64,000 nucleotides of DNA from Paraburkholderia ultramafica. Its GTDB lineage: Bacteria > Pseudomonadota > Gammaproteobacteria > Burkholderiales > Burkholderiaceae. The notes beneath the pieces were generated by a model that saw only the letters and a list, made by a program, of their open reading frames with translations, did not search any database and was not told the DNA's origin. Below are positions 28,401 to 38,026 of the stretch, one piece after another; positions within the stretch are counted from its first letter, which is position 1; each line of letters starts with the position of its first letter. Both the position numbers and the translations under genes were made by a program. The stretch covers positions 62,001 to 126,000 of the forward strand of contig NZ_CADIKK010000019.1 in assembly GCF_902859915.1 (NCBI RefSeq), written 5' to 3'.

Positions 28401-28727
28401 ATGGCTCCGCTAGTTCCGCATCGTTGCCGCCGGGCTTCACCGCCTGAAACGGCAGTCCCGCTGCGCCAACAACGTACTGCTGTGCGACACGGCCGCCTCT
28501 TAATCCGCGCAATATACGATGCGTGGCGATAGAAATGACCGCACCGCAGGACCTTCGCGCAGGACCCTCCGCCGTCCGTTGACAAGCTGTGCTGAACCGG
28601 GTCTTCCCAGCCGACCGGAGACCCAGTTGATGCCTATGAGCACACCATGCGTGCGGTTGCTGGAATGGGTGGGACGCCCCCTAGTTTCACAGCGAGCATC
28701 CGTTCGTACACGCCGCAGTCCCGCCAG
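28401..28727. other. Intergenic
   Basis: Nothing recognised between the DUF883 relic and the membrane protein gene. Confidence 0.35.
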
Positions 28728-29450
28728 TTAGCGTACTCGGCGCGGCATGTCGCTGTCCGGACCGGTCGCGAGCGCCGCCCCTTGGGCGTACGACGACGTG
28801 GAGGCTCCGCCGCTTTCCACCGCCGGCTGATGCCGGAAGCCGAGTGCTCCTGCGCCGAGCGCGATGACAGCGCCGACAATCAGTGCGGCGACCGAGAACC
28901 AGCTTGCGCGAGCGACGGCGCGCGCGGCGGTGTCTGCCGCCTGTCGAGCATCCGCTTCCGCTTGCGGGCTGGACGCTGCTGCGGTGACAGAGGCGATGGC
29001 GTTGCCCGCCTGTTGCGTCAGGGAATTTATCGGATTGTTTCCCGCCTTCGTCTGATTCGCGGTTGCGCCCATCGTCGCGCCGGCCGACGCAACGTTCCCG
29101 ACGACACTGACCGCGCCGCCAATTAGGGATGCCATCTCGAACACAACGAAAAGAATCATCACCGCCCACGCTAGCAGTCCATGCAACCAGCCCAGAACCG
29201 GCGCACAACGACCGGCAAAGTACGCTCCGGCAAATACGGATAGGACCGTCGTGACAATCATCCAGACGCCTGAGCCGAAGCCAAATACGCGGGAAGGATT
29301 TGGCTGGGATAACGGATTGAGCAATGACGCACCGATAGCCGTGCCGAGTACGCTCATTGCAAGGTAGACAACGAGCGAGATAATGACGCCGGTGAAAACC
29401 GCACCCCACGAAACGCGCGGCAGTCCCTCTTGGGTTACTAGGAGTCGCAT
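28728..29450 (-). CDS. Inner-membrane protein, PhnA-like annotation group
   Basis: 240 residues; start at 29450 after GGAGACTTGCC. Membrane segments: VSWGAVFTGVIISLVVYLAM, SGVWMIVTTVLSVFAGAYFA, LHGLLAWAVMILFVVFEMAS and a C-terminal FSVAALIVGAVIALGAGALG, with an Ala/Gln-rich cytoplasmic or periplasmic loop between. Such proteins are often labelled PhnA-like in databases without functional basis. Role unknown. Confidence 0.7.
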   Translation of the reverse strand: MRLLVTQEGLPRVSWGAVFTGVIISLVVYLAMSVLGTAIGASLLNPLSQPNPSRVFGFGSGVWMIVTTVLSVFAGAYFAGRCAPVLGWLHGLLAWAVMILFVVFEMASLIGGAVSVVGNVASAGATMGATANQTKAGNNPINSLTQQAGNAIASVTAAASSPQAEADARQAADTAARAVARASWFSVAALIVGAVIALGAGALGFRHQPAVESGGASTSSYAQGAALATGPDSDMPRRVR

Positions 29451-30106
29451 GGCAAGTCTCCGGTTGAATTGGTTGGTTCGGGTACATTCGCCGGAAAAGC
29501 CCGGCACGTGAGACCGCGCAAGCGGCATTCCACTGTCGCTGCTGGCTGCTAACCTTCACCATGCTTTCCACGGTCGCGAGGTTTTTGCCAGGATAACTAT
29601 TCGGTACGTTCAAATCCCTGTGCGCATGGACTGCGGGCGCGCGAAGGCAGCATCTCGGGTCGAGCGGCTGCCAGCGCGACAGTTCCGCCACAGAGGTCTC
29701 GTGCGCCCGTACACCAGTCGCGAGTCGTTCCGCAATAAACGTGTCCGCCGTGCGCATGAGCACGTGAGGTCAGCCGGTTTGCGAAACTAAACTGACCAGC
29801 GCGGCGGTTCGGCTGCGGGCTCAAGCATGAATGCGTCCCGACGTCGTGGTGGCAGCCAGTCCCCGCGACGGGCCGTGCCAGCCATTGGCAGCGGGAGCGC
29901 CGGCGCGCGCCGCCGCTGCCGACGACCGGAGCGAGTACGCGCGAGTTGAAAGCCCAAAATCTGTGATGTTATCTGGTGATGCGGAGCGGAACGACCGCCA
30001 CCGTTTAAATCCCGCTCTCCTCGCCAACACAAACCTCATTTCGCTTCTAAATCGGTCCACGAAGGGAATAGCCATTGCTTCTCTAAAGTTATTTAGGAGC
30101 GTCGAA
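29451..30106. other. Intergenic, divergent promoter region
   Basis: No gene supported. The region lies between divergently read genes; an AT-rich segment at 30060-30100 precedes the receiver pseudogene. Confidence 0.4.
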
Positions 30107-30509
30107 ATGTTCAATGCTCTGTTAGTGGAAGACGACCCAGATGCGCTGGCGGGCGTGGGCAGGACACCGCGTGCAGCGGGCCGGAAACGGACGAGAGGCA
30201 TTCATCGCCGCGTCGAACAACACGCCCGACATCATTGTCTCGGACGTCGTGATGCCAGTCATGGATGGCATCAGGCTGGTTCATGCGCTGCGAGAAGCTC
30301 CGATGCTCGTTCATATCCCAGTGATACTGACGACAGGAGTCAACGTACCCGAAGGGTTGCCAGTGCAGGCCTTGCTACGTAAGCCGTTCGTCGCGGCGCA
30401 TCTGCTGAGTCTGATTTACAGGCTCGTGGACAAGCGGTCCAGACCTGAGAGTTTCGGTGGGGATGTAGGGCATTCCGGTGCGGTGGGCGGCGATGAGAGG
30501 AAGAGTTGA
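30107..30509 (+). pseudogene. Response regulator with internal deletion
   Basis: The ATG at 30107 follows AGGAGC and begins MFNALLVEDDPDALAGVG, a proper receiver start. The frame then shifts and resumes as GHRVQRAGNGREAFIAASNN and PDIIVSDVVMPVMDGIRLVH (phosphoacceptor Asp present) through ILTTGV and LLRKPFVAAHLLSLIYRL. The missing piece corresponds to most of helix 1, so a deletion plus frame change is inferred. Confidence 0.7.
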
Positions 30510-30675
30510 CGCGGTGCGCGTGCATGCGCGCCAAACGACGTTATGCCTCATCGAACTCACCTAGGGAGGTGAGTTCGCCATTCGAAGTCAGGCGGATGCC
30601 CTCGCAGATTCCAAAGTATCAACTGGCTTCTTTCCGCCGCCCTCAGGGGCGGGGGTGCTCCTGCCTTCTTCTGCT

Positions 30676-30893
30676 TTACGTGCTTGTGGGACGGCTGCCC
30701 GATTTTCCCATGGTGTTTGCACCCGACGCGCCGGACGTTGAGTCTGTGGTGCCGTTTCCATTCGGGCTTCCCATACCGGTCTCTCCATGACCCGCAGCGG
30801 CGCCGCCGCCACCTGCGCCCTGCGCAAAGGCGGCGCCAGACGGACTCATAACCGACACTGCAAACAAAATGCCCTCCATCGAACTCGCATGAC
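30676..30893 (-). pseudogene. Decayed copy of Gly-rich exported protein
   Basis: Related to the intact gene at 36441. MEGILFAVSVMSPSGAAFAQ gives a signal-like start, then GTTDSTSGASGANTMGKSG matches the paralogue GTTESTSGASGANTMGKSG. The original ATG (30891-30893, after GGAGGCG) is in another frame (MRVRWRAF), and the Lys/Met-rich tail is lost to a shift near 30690. Confidence 0.6.
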
Positions 30894-31342
30894 GGGCGCC
30901 TCCTCGCAAAGCGATTGGTCGCAGCCGGAAAGTTGCAAATCCAACAGTCTGGCGCGTAATGCGTATGCCTTGTCCGGCCTCGGGTATCGGGCATCTTTTC
31001 TGTCGGGACGGCTATCGCCCGCAGGATGCGTTTCGGGTCATATGGACTATTGCAACCCACCGAATTTTCATCAGTGTGTAAAATTGCTGCGCGGGTTAAC
31101 CTTGGCTGGGCACGAGACCCTCAGGCCCTTCCGTTCAACCGGGCCGCCAGAGCCGACCGCAGTGGCGCTCTCATAGGGGAACGCAAGCGAAGCGCGAAAT
31201 CCCTGCCAACCTTTCACCGCGGCATGCTCATTGCGCAGAGAGAGAAGCGCCCTCCTGATAGACAAATGTTAACGCCACCTGGCGCGATTGAGAGTGGCCA
31301 GCCACACCGCAGCGCATATCAGACGGGGCGGATAGAGGAATC
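30894..31342. other. Intergenic
   Basis: No gene. Part of it (about 31090-31130) resembles the segment at 37100-37140 upstream of the second PRC-barrel gene, consistent with duplicated blocks. Confidence 0.35.
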
Positions 31343-31789
31343 ATGCCGCAAGTCATCGTCGGGCTTTTTATCTCCTTTCGCGACGGCGATGAGGCGCTCC
31401 GAGCGTTGCAGGCGATGGGTTTATCACCCGACCATGGACACCTGTACCAAACAGAGCGACGAGAAGCCCACTCCACGTCTACCGAGGAAGCTTTAGTTGC
31501 GGATTTGCGCGCGCAAGAGTATGCGGAGTATGCCGCGCACGGCGAACGGTTGGGTCTCGCCGGTTCGGCTATTCGATACAGCAGCGCAGACAGGTGCGAT
31601 TCGCTGCCCGCTACCGGACCAGACATCGAGACGCCGACGCGCACGCTTCTGGTGGTCGGAGACATACGCGGCCTGCGAGCGGCTGCGGCTCGCGAAGTGT
31701 TGTACGACTTCGGCGCGGTTGCAGTCAAGGACCCTACCGGTCACTGGCGCTTCTCACCGTATCGAAACGTCTGCCGCAGCCAGGAGTAG
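31343..31789 (+). CDS. Hypothetical protein, YflT-like start
   Basis: 148 residues; start at 31343 after AGAGGAATC. The beginning VIVGLFISFRDGDEALRALQ and AMGLSPDHGHLYQTERRE resembles the first strand-helix of general-stress YflT-type domains. The remainder (LLVVGDIRGLRAAAAREVLY, DFGAVAVKDPTGHWRF) is a second alpha/beta unit. Function not known. Composition and ribosome site support a real gene. Confidence 0.55.
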   Translation: MPQVIVGLFISFRDGDEALRALQAMGLSPDHGHLYQTERREAHSTSTEEALVADLRAQEYAEYAAHGERLGLAGSAIRYSSADRCDSLPATGPDIETPTRTLLVVGDIRGLRAAAAREVLYDFGAVAVKDPTGHWRFSPYRNVCRSQE

Positions 31790-32121
31790 AAGGCGGTAGC
31801 GGCGCGGGGGCGAAACTTGCCGTTCCTCGCGCCCGATGCAGCGCCCATAAGTTGGCTCACCCGCTGCGCTTCGCCGATATAACACTGAGGCCCTGCTTTG
31901 TGCGCAGCCCGCCCGGACGAACCGGATTCTGGCGCACGCCCCAAGTGCCTTGGGGCAACTCTACCTCCAGCAGACGTTTCCTTAATCCTGACGCTGCCAG
32001 ATACGACGAGCGCCGCAAAAATGGGCATGTCGTGTGCGGACCATCGCTTCTCCCGGCATTTGCGCGTCGCTTGCCCCTCAAGGGCCAGATTATCAAGGAC
32101 GCAATGAACGGAGGTAAGGCA

Positions 32122-32763
32122 ATGGACGACCGATTTGATAGACGAGAACCGCTGCTTCATCCCGGGGACATTCTCGAAGCGTTGAACTGTTTAGCCAGGA
32201 CAAGTCGGCCGGACGCGCCGGTGACGCAGCTTGCGCAAAAAAGAGGATTCGTTGCAGGACTTCGAGTTCCTCCGGGCGCTTGCGCCCAAGATGAAGGCGA
32301 CCGAGTTCAGCGCGCATTTCGTCGGCGCGTTCTGCCTGTGGCCGAAAGGGCTATTTGAGGCGAAGCTAAATCGGACTGCACTGTCGTCGACTGTTCAGCA
32401 CACCCTGTTTAATGGCAACCCCGATGGCTGGGAGGGTATGTCACTCAAGTCCAGAAGAAGGTAGCGTGGTTCGGAAACGGGCTTCCAGGTATGAAGGCGG
32501 ACCCTTTGGCCGAGCCGGCTCACGATGCCGCAGAGAAGGCGAGTCCGGTCAAAGCGTCGGTCGAGGCCGCGCCGCCCGCGGAGTGGGATGCGCCCGACGA
32601 GAAGAAGGGTTGGCCTTGGCTCCACAGCCGGGGTCGACGTCCTGACGCACTGCTGCTCGTGGCATCTACCTCGGATTCAAGGTTCCCGAGCGCCCGGACC
32701 TCGGCCCTGGCGACAGCACCGTCAACGACAAAGGTGTGCGCTCCTTCGTACACGAAACAGTGA
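32122..32763 (+). pseudogene. Unrecognised gene with several frameshifts
   Basis: The ATG at 32122 follows GGAGGTAAG. Coding runs MDDRFDRREPLLHPGDILEA to about 32235, where a run of six A shifts the frame to EDSLQDFEFLRALAPKMKAT and NRTALSSTVQHTLFNGNPDG. Near 32440 it returns to the first frame (KKVAWFGNGLPGMKADP, WDAPDEKKGWPWLHSRG). A third-frame stretch near 32664 (IYLGFKVPERPDLGPGDSTV) may be the end. Family unknown; likely a soluble protein once about 220 residues long. Confidence 0.5.
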
Positions 32764-32919
32764 AGCTGTCGCGCTGTTGCCGTAGAGCTCACCGGTCTGT
32801 TAGAGACTGCCGGTTAGGTTTCTGCGACTCAAGGCAAGCTCCGTACAATCAGTAGGCCGTTTCGGCTACATCACATTGTCGCCTAGACCGCGGGTCGCGC
32901 ATGCTTTGCGTGCGCGGCC

Positions 32920-33332
32920 TCAACACAACGCTGTACGTCCTCGTTCTCGCTCTGGGTGTCTACTTCCTTCTCGCTTGCAAAGCTTGAGGTACGCCGCCGC
33001 AATGCGGCGAAGGTCCTCTTCCGAGGCATCCTCGATTCCGATGAGCCGATTGCTTGCCGAGCGGTGCGACGCGAGTCGTTCGGTGAGCTTTAGGTGAACC
33101 GCAACGCTATCCTTGTTTTGACTCTGCTGAATAAGAAAAACCATCAGGAAAGTACGATGGTCGTACCCGTATTTATGACGAGCTGCCAACCGTCTGAATA
33201 GTGAAAGATAAGGCCCGTCTCTATCCAAGTAAGGACTGTAATCACCGCGAGCCCAAAGGCGATGAGCGAGCCCGCCCATCGTGTGACAGCGCTCGCGAAA
33301 CAATACCCGCGCGACTGGATGGCTCGACGCAT
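32920..33332 (-). pseudogene. Low-affinity iron permease-like, frameshifted
   Basis: Small membrane protein of the low-affinity iron permease family. The ATG at 33332 gives AVTRWAGSLIAFGLAVITVL and YSDGWQLVINTGTTIV, then a single missing base near 33155 closes the frame. The next frame continues TFLMVFLIQQSQNKDSVAVH, LKLTERLASHRSASNRLIGI, EDASEEDLRRIAAAYLKLCK. Both halves are otherwise intact, so the event is recent or an error. Confidence 0.75.
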
Positions 33333-33656
33333 AGCGGGCTAGACGTATCGGGAACGGTACTGAGACCGTCTACGCTGCTCGTGCCACGGACTTCACGCAT
33401 AGCTGCCTCCGTCAATGAATGGACGTGCCTCTGCAATTAACAGGCCATGGGTTGTCTTCACGCGTTTATCAACGGGCGAAACGGATGACTGGCCGGTCCC
33501 ATACATGAATGCAACCGGCCCGGGCCCGAGCTACATGCGGTACGGTTCATGCGGAGGGTCAATGCGGACAGGCAGTACCTGTTCATCAAAAGCGCTATGG
33601 CGCAAGCACGGAACTGAACCACTGTCGTTGTCAGTGCTGCCAAAGTCGGAGGAGCC
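33333..33656. other. Intergenic
   Basis: Divergent region between the permease relic and the ParB-like gene; nothing recognised apart from the GGAGGAGCC site at its end. Confidence 0.35.
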
Positions 33657-34265
33657 ATGCAGAGCGTAAAAATCAACGAATTGCGCCCCACGCAAATGAC
33701 GCACGGTCTGCGTGAAATACACCAGAAGACCACAGAATACCAATCGCTTTCTGGGCACACTTTGGATATGGCCATCGCCGAGAAGCCCATTCCGGTTGTG
33801 ATTGGGCCCAACGCGGCATCGTTCGCTATCGACCATCATCACGTCGCGACTGCGCTTTGGCGCGCCGGTATAAAAGCTGTGCCGACGGTTCTGGTGGCAG
33901 ACCTGTCGTCCCTCGCGCAAGACGAATTCTGGCTGACCTTGGAAAACCACCGCTGGACCTATCCGTACGATGTTAAAGGTCGCCGGGTATCCTTTACGGC
34001 GATGCCGGAACACGTCTGGGAACTGGCCGACGACGAATATCGAAGCCTCGCGGCATCGGTGCGCGACGCGGGCGGTTACGAGAAAACGACCGTACCGCTG
34101 GAAGAGTTCCGATGGGCGGACCTGTTTCGCAGCAACCTGCCGTATCCGACAAGCGATGCCGAGTTTGAATCGCTGGTGAAAAAGGCGGTCAAACTCGCAA
34201 AAAGCACCGTGGCCATTGGACTCCCAGGGTACGTCGGGCCAGCGGAGCAGAAAAGGCAGGAGTGA
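33657..34265 (+). CDS. ParB-like nuclease-fold protein (ParBc_2)
   Basis: 202 residues; start after GGAGGAGCC. KINELRPTQMTHGLREIHQK, IPVVIGPNAASFAIDHHHVA, TALWRAGIKAVPTVLVADLS and RVSFTAMPEHVWELADDEYR match the putative ParB-like nuclease family PF08857, found as single-domain proteins in proteobacteria. The DHHH motif is the expected conserved site. It is unrelated in sequence to the two ParB genes at 1148-3009. No partner gene adjacent. Confidence 0.8.
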   Translation: MQSVKINELRPTQMTHGLREIHQKTTEYQSLSGHTLDMAIAEKPIPVVIGPNAASFAIDHHHVATALWRAGIKAVPTVLVADLSSLAQDEFWLTLENHRWTYPYDVKGRRVSFTAMPEHVWELADDEYRSLAASVRDAGGYEKTTVPLEEFRWADLFRSNLPYPTSDAEFESLVKKAVKLAKSTVAIGLPGYVGPAEQKRQE

Positions 34266-34561
34266 GTTGAACCCACTATTGGCTCGTACGACTGGACGAG
34301 CATCTGTGGCGGCCTGCCTGTCTCGCATCGACGCGGTCCGGCTATGGGTTTCTGCCACGATGCAACCTGCAGTAGCGCTCAAGCTCCAGTAGAGCGCTTC
34401 TCCAATGTGCAGCTATCAGGTGCGCTCGTTACCCGCGGAATCGGCGTTGCATCTCTGCAGCCCTGCTTCGGTTGCGGCCCATGGACCGCGCCCCTCGCGA
34501 CACTATCGGTCGCGCGCGAATGACTTGGATTGTGCGGTCGAGCTTGAAAAGGAAGAAAGAA

Positions 34562-35068
34562 ATGGAGACGCTCATTGCATTGTTTGGCGAGGGAAAAGAC
34601 CTCAATTCGCTGCAAATGGCCGCGCGTGCCAGCGCCGTCTTCTTCGGCGCGCTCATCCTAATCCGAATATCGGGCCGACGTTCCTTCGGTCAACGCTCGC
34701 CGTTCGACTATGTAGTGGCCATCTTGCTTGGCGCGACGCTAAGCCGCGTGATAGTCGGAGCCTCACCTGCAATTCCAACTTTGGTTGCGTCGCTTGTCAT
34801 CGTCCTCATACATCGCTTGCTCGCGTGGGCGTGTGTCCGGTCGCAGTCACTTGAATCGCTAGTAGTTGGCGTCGAGAGGGAAGTCTATCGGGACGGTCAG
34901 TTCAACAAGGACCAGATGTCACCGGCGCTCATCACAAAAGCCGACATTTTCGAGACGGCACGGCAGGAGCTAGGTTCGTTGGACCTCGAGAAGGTGCAGG
35001 CCGCCATTCTTGAGCGCAACGGGCAAGTCAGTCTAATTCGCAAGTCCGAACCGAAGCATCACCGATGA
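34562..35068 (+). CDS. DUF421 (YetF-like) membrane protein
   Basis: 168 residues; start at 34562 after GGAAGAAAGAA. ARASAVFFGALILIRISGRR, SFGQRSPFDYVVAILLGATL and VASLVIVLIHRLLAWACV are the membrane part; REVYRDGQFNKDQMSPALIT, LGSLDLEKVQAAILERNGQV is the cytoplasmic DUF421 domain. YetF proteins affect spore or stress physiology in Bacillus; the role here is unknown. Length is normal for the short form. Confidence 0.85.
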   Translation: METLIALFGEGKDLNSLQMAARASAVFFGALILIRISGRRSFGQRSPFDYVVAILLGATLSRVIVGASPAIPTLVASLVIVLIHRLLAWACVRSQSLESLVVGVEREVYRDGQFNKDQMSPALITKADIFETARQELGSLDLEKVQAAILERNGQVSLIRKSEPKHHR

Positions 35069-35204
35069 AGGTGCACCGCTTTAACGGAGATGCTCCGCGT
35101 CTTCTGCACGGAGCTGCTATCGGCGAATTGACCCACCACACAAACGGTACTTCTGCGCGGACGGCAACGGCTCGCGTGGCGCGCCCAACGGATTGCCGGT
35201 CCCG

Positions 35205-35395
35205 GGCTACCGCATAACGCTCCTCAACCGGGAGCTTAACCCTAGAGATTGCATGGCCGGCCTGTGCAGCAGCGCTGCTGTTAATAGACCTTCTTCATTC
35301 AGCCGCTGTCGGAGGCAGGCGCATCCATGCCCCTTCCTCAGCATCTTCGGCTTCGTCTGCTTCTGCGACATGCGGGCCGCGAGGATGCTAAAGAC
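35205..35395 (-). repeat. Duplicated tail of Gly-rich exported gene
   Basis: About 190 bp closely similar to 36371-36545. It carries the 3' end of that gene (MSQKQTKPKMLRKG, then in the next frame MDAPASDSG, stop, MKKVY) and the same downstream sequence (GCATAACGCT...CCGGGAGCTT). The 5' part of the gene is absent. A segmental duplication about 1.15 kb apart. Confidence 0.65.
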
Positions 35396-35629
35396 AGGAA
35401 GTCGGCCGACGCCCCGGGACCTCTGTGTCGGCTCACCGGTACCTAACAGCACGGCCCACTTCTTGTTCTCCATATCGAACAAAAAATCCGCCCGACTGCA
35501 CTGACCGTTTGTGCGATTCTGTACTGGTGATTTCGTCGCTGCGGAGAGCAAGTGGCTGAAATTCAATTCAAGCGATATAGGGCGACAGCGCACTGAGGTC
35601 GTGCAGGAGTTGGAGCGTATTGAGGAGGA

Positions 35630-35868
35630 CTAGCGACGTGCCGTATCAGACAAAAATGCAAGCAGCGCGGTCACGTTCACATCCTCGTCGATTTCAGGCC
35701 AGAACAATTCCTGACGGTCCATGGAAATAGCAAAGTGTTCGCGCTCCGCTTGCGAAGCTGTCTCCAGAACAGGAACCAGTTCAATGGGAATCAGACAGCC
35801 TGTCCATCGGATAGGTCCAGAAGCAAGTGCGTGCTGTCGAAATGCACGTCAACTGCGGCACCGCGCAT
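35630..35868 (-). pseudogene. DUF2442 family, copy 3, dead
   Basis: Starts at 35868: MRGAAVDVHFDSTHLLLDLS then DGQAV and a TGA where copies 1-2 have residues such as Arg before FPLNWF. One base is also missing in the Phe-Pro codons of NWFPVL, after which the other frame reads PVLETASQAEREHFAISMDR, QELFWPEIDEDVNVTALL and stops at 35630. One nonsense plus one frameshift. Confidence 0.85.
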
Positions 35869-36017
35869 GCTTACCACCTGAATGGGAAACAGGTTACAAG
35901 ACAGGTCGCAGCCAGTGGCGTTCAAAAGAGACCGCCAGAGGGTTCGCGCCAGCAAGGCAGAATCTGCCGGTCGCAACATCAACGGCGTGGCTATTCCTCA
36001 TCGCTTGCCGCTTTTCG

Positions 36018-36197
36018 TCACCCTGGCAGCCGGCTTTTCGGGTCCTCCCCGTTCCGGTCGGCTTCGGATTCTTCCTCATCTATCTGAATCCGCGCCTGTT
36101 CCCAATACTCGTCGGCGCGTCCCTCCGGGCTGCCGTCTTTTTCCCAGAGTTCGTAGGCCCGTACACGAATCTTCTCTTCCTGCGAAACGTTATCCAT
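36018..36197 (-). CDS. DUF2934 small protein
   Basis: 59 residues starting at 36197 after AGGAG. EEKIRVRAYELWEKDGSPEG, RADEYWEQARIQIDEEE is the DUF2934 signature (R-AY-LWE-G-PEGR---W--A). Known members are short cytosolic proteins of unknown function, frequent in rhizobial and Burkholderia accessory regions. Intact. It lies just upstream, on the same strand, of the dead DUF2442 copy 3. Confidence 0.8.
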   Translation of the reverse strand: MDNVSQEEKIRVRAYELWEKDGSPEGRADEYWEQARIQIDEEESEADRNGEDPKSRLPG

Positions 36198-36370
36198 TGC
36201 ATGACTCCTGGCAGGTTTCTCACGACCAGCTACTCATCCAGTTGCACAGCGACCTTTTCGATGGAAGGCGCAAGAGCTAACGCAAGAACAGGCAAACTCA
36301 ACGTCGGCGACCGTATGAAAGCCATCGGCGTCTGAGGTTCCGGACGCTTTCCAGCGTTCCCCGTCAGCCT

Positions 36371-36545
36371 GCCGCATAACGCTGCCTAACCGGGAGCTTG
36401 ACTTCGCAGACGGCAGCGTACGCCTCAAACGGCACCGCTGTTAGTAAGCCTTCTTCATTCCGCCGCTGTCGGAGGCAGGCGCATCCATTGCCCCCTTCTT
36501 CTGCATCTTCGGCTTCATCTGCTTTTGCGACATTTCGCCCGACTT
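36371..36545 (-). repeat. Partner of the 35205-35395 duplication
   Basis: Covers the 3' end of the Gly-rich exported gene and about 70 bp downstream, including the shared GCATAACGCT and CCGGGAGCTT words. Confidence 0.6.
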
Positions 36546-36740
36546 TCCCATCGTGTTTGCGCCCGACGCGCCAGATGTTGACTCGGTAGTGCCGTTCGCG
36601 TTTGGGGTTCCCATTCCAGTTCCACCCTGGCCGGCACCGGCGCCCCCGCCGCCCCCTGTTCCCGCACCTTGTGCGTAGGCGGCGCCAGACAAACTCAGAA
36701 TCAACGCCGAAAACAAGATTCCTTTCGTAGCAACTCGCAT
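36441..36740 (-). CDS. Exported Gly-rich protein with Lys/Met tail
   Basis: 99 residues; start at 36740 after GAGGGAGACC. Signal peptide TKGILFSALILSLSGAAYAQ, then Gly-rich GAGTGGGGGAGAGQGGTGMG, TESTSGASGANTMGKSGEMS and the basic tail QKQMKPKMQKKGAMD. Family unknown. One decayed full-length copy (30676) and one tail copy (35205) sit nearby, so this is the surviving member of a small amplified family. Confidence 0.65.
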   Translation of the reverse strand: MRVATKGILFSALILSLSGAAYAQGAGTGGGGGAGAGQGGTGMGTPNANGTTESTSGASGANTMGKSGEMSQKQMKPKMQKKGAMDAPASDSGGMKKAY

Positions 36741-37266
36741 GATGGTCTCCCTCGTGTGCAAAGCGACTGGCTGCAACGTCGGCCGGTGCAACCCCCGCCG
36801 CCACAAGTCCCGCAATTCGCGTGCCGCTGTTCGCGGTGGCGTCGAGGTCCCCGATTTCACCGTTGGCCGTTGCGAACCGAACTGTCGCGCGCGCGGCGGT
36901 GGTCCGCGCGCTAACACGCGACCCCCGCCGCCGCCGCGCACTGAAGAAAGTTCCTCCACGCGCTTCTTTCCTTTTGCAAGTTGCTCAACATAGCGTCTGC
37001 GAAATGCACGGGCACTGACGAGAATCCAAAGCGCTATATGCCACACGTCAATTCACGACGGCTACTGTTCACTGCCAGGTAGCGCGAATGGCTTGTAAAT
37101 CTGCCAGCCGAGTTAACCCTTGGCGAGCCTCGACTCCGACAGTCCTCGCTCGAGCTAGCAGCCATCACAAGTACTGGCAGCAGTCGACGCATGCCATGCG
37201 CAAAAAGCGCCTCCGCCGTGGCATGCGCGTTGCGCGCCTAAGGGCGTCACCCTTTAGGAGAAGACC

Positions 37267-37737
37267 ATGACAATTCTTGACCCCAAAATGCAGTCGCAGA
37301 CGGGCGGCACCGGCGCGAACATTACCGGCAGTGGAGTCGGTGATGGGCCGGGGCCAGACGTGATGGCCGCAGCGACTCTGGATAGCACCAAGGTGATGTC
37401 GTCTGACGGAGAACACGTTGGCAAAATATCCGACATCATGCTCGACGTGCGCAGTGGCCGCATCGCATACGCCGTTCTCGCCGAAGGCGGTTTTCTTGGC
37501 ATGGGCAGCAAGCTGCACGCGATTCCGTGGCGCGCGCTGACCCTGGACACTGACGAGAAGTGCTTTATCGTCGACATAACGGCCGAACGAATCAAGAACG
37601 AGCCCGGGTTCGACAAGGACCACTGGCCCTCCATGGCAGACGCGCAGTGGGGTACGACCGTGCATCAGTACTACAACCGCGACCCGTACTGGTCTGCTAC
37701 CCGCGATGTCAGCGGAAGAGACATGACTGACATCTGA
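37267..37737 (+). CDS. PRC-barrel domain protein, copy 2
   Basis: 156 residues. The core (VMSSDGEHVGKISDIMLDVR, IAYAVLAEGGFLGMGSKLHA, IPWRALTLDTDEKCFIVDIT, FDKDHWPSMADAQWG) is nearly identical to the copy at 15968, while both ends differ. AGGAG lies upstream. Same expected role as copy 1. Confidence 0.85.
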   Translation: MTILDPKMQSQTGGTGANITGSGVGDGPGPDVMAAATLDSTKVMSSDGEHVGKISDIMLDVRSGRIAYAVLAEGGFLGMGSKLHAIPWRALTLDTDEKCFIVDITAERIKNEPGFDKDHWPSMADAQWGTTVHQYYNRDPYWSATRDVSGRDMTDI

Positions 37738-37750
37738 GGTTTCTATCCGG

Positions 37751-37781
37751 CAGGCAGCGTGCGGATTAACCGCTCTGCCTG
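37751..37781. terminator. Stem-loop after PRC-barrel gene
   Basis: CAGGCAG pairs with CTGCCTG with an inner GCGG/CCGC helix, 13 bp after the stop. No T-run, so this is a possible rather than typical intrinsic terminator. Confidence 0.35.
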
Positions 37782-37855
37782 TCCGATTGCCGCACATAGA
37801 TAGCATGCCGATGCAATCGCCGCACCGTTATGTTGTTTTGCTCAAGGAGGAGGAC

Positions 37856-38026
37856 ATGACGAACCATCAAAAGAAACAGACGCGCGAAGCTGGCGGCGAA
37901 AATAGCAAAGACAAGCAGCCGGCCGACGACCCCCACCGCCGCACCGGCTCGCCTATGCCTGACACCGCGGCCCCCATCCTCCAGTCAGAGGACGATGAAC
38001 TGTCCGATGAAGATGCGCCGAAATAG
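37856..38026 (+). CDS. Small hydrophilic hypothetical protein
   Basis: 56 residues; strong AAGGAGGAGGAC before the ATG. Highly charged and disordered: MTNHQKKQTREAGGENSKDK then PMPDTAAPILQSEDDELSDE. No domain. The ribosome site is the main support. Confidence 0.55.
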   Translation: MTNHQKKQTREAGGENSKDKQPADDPHRRTGSPMPDTAAPILQSEDDELSDEDAPK

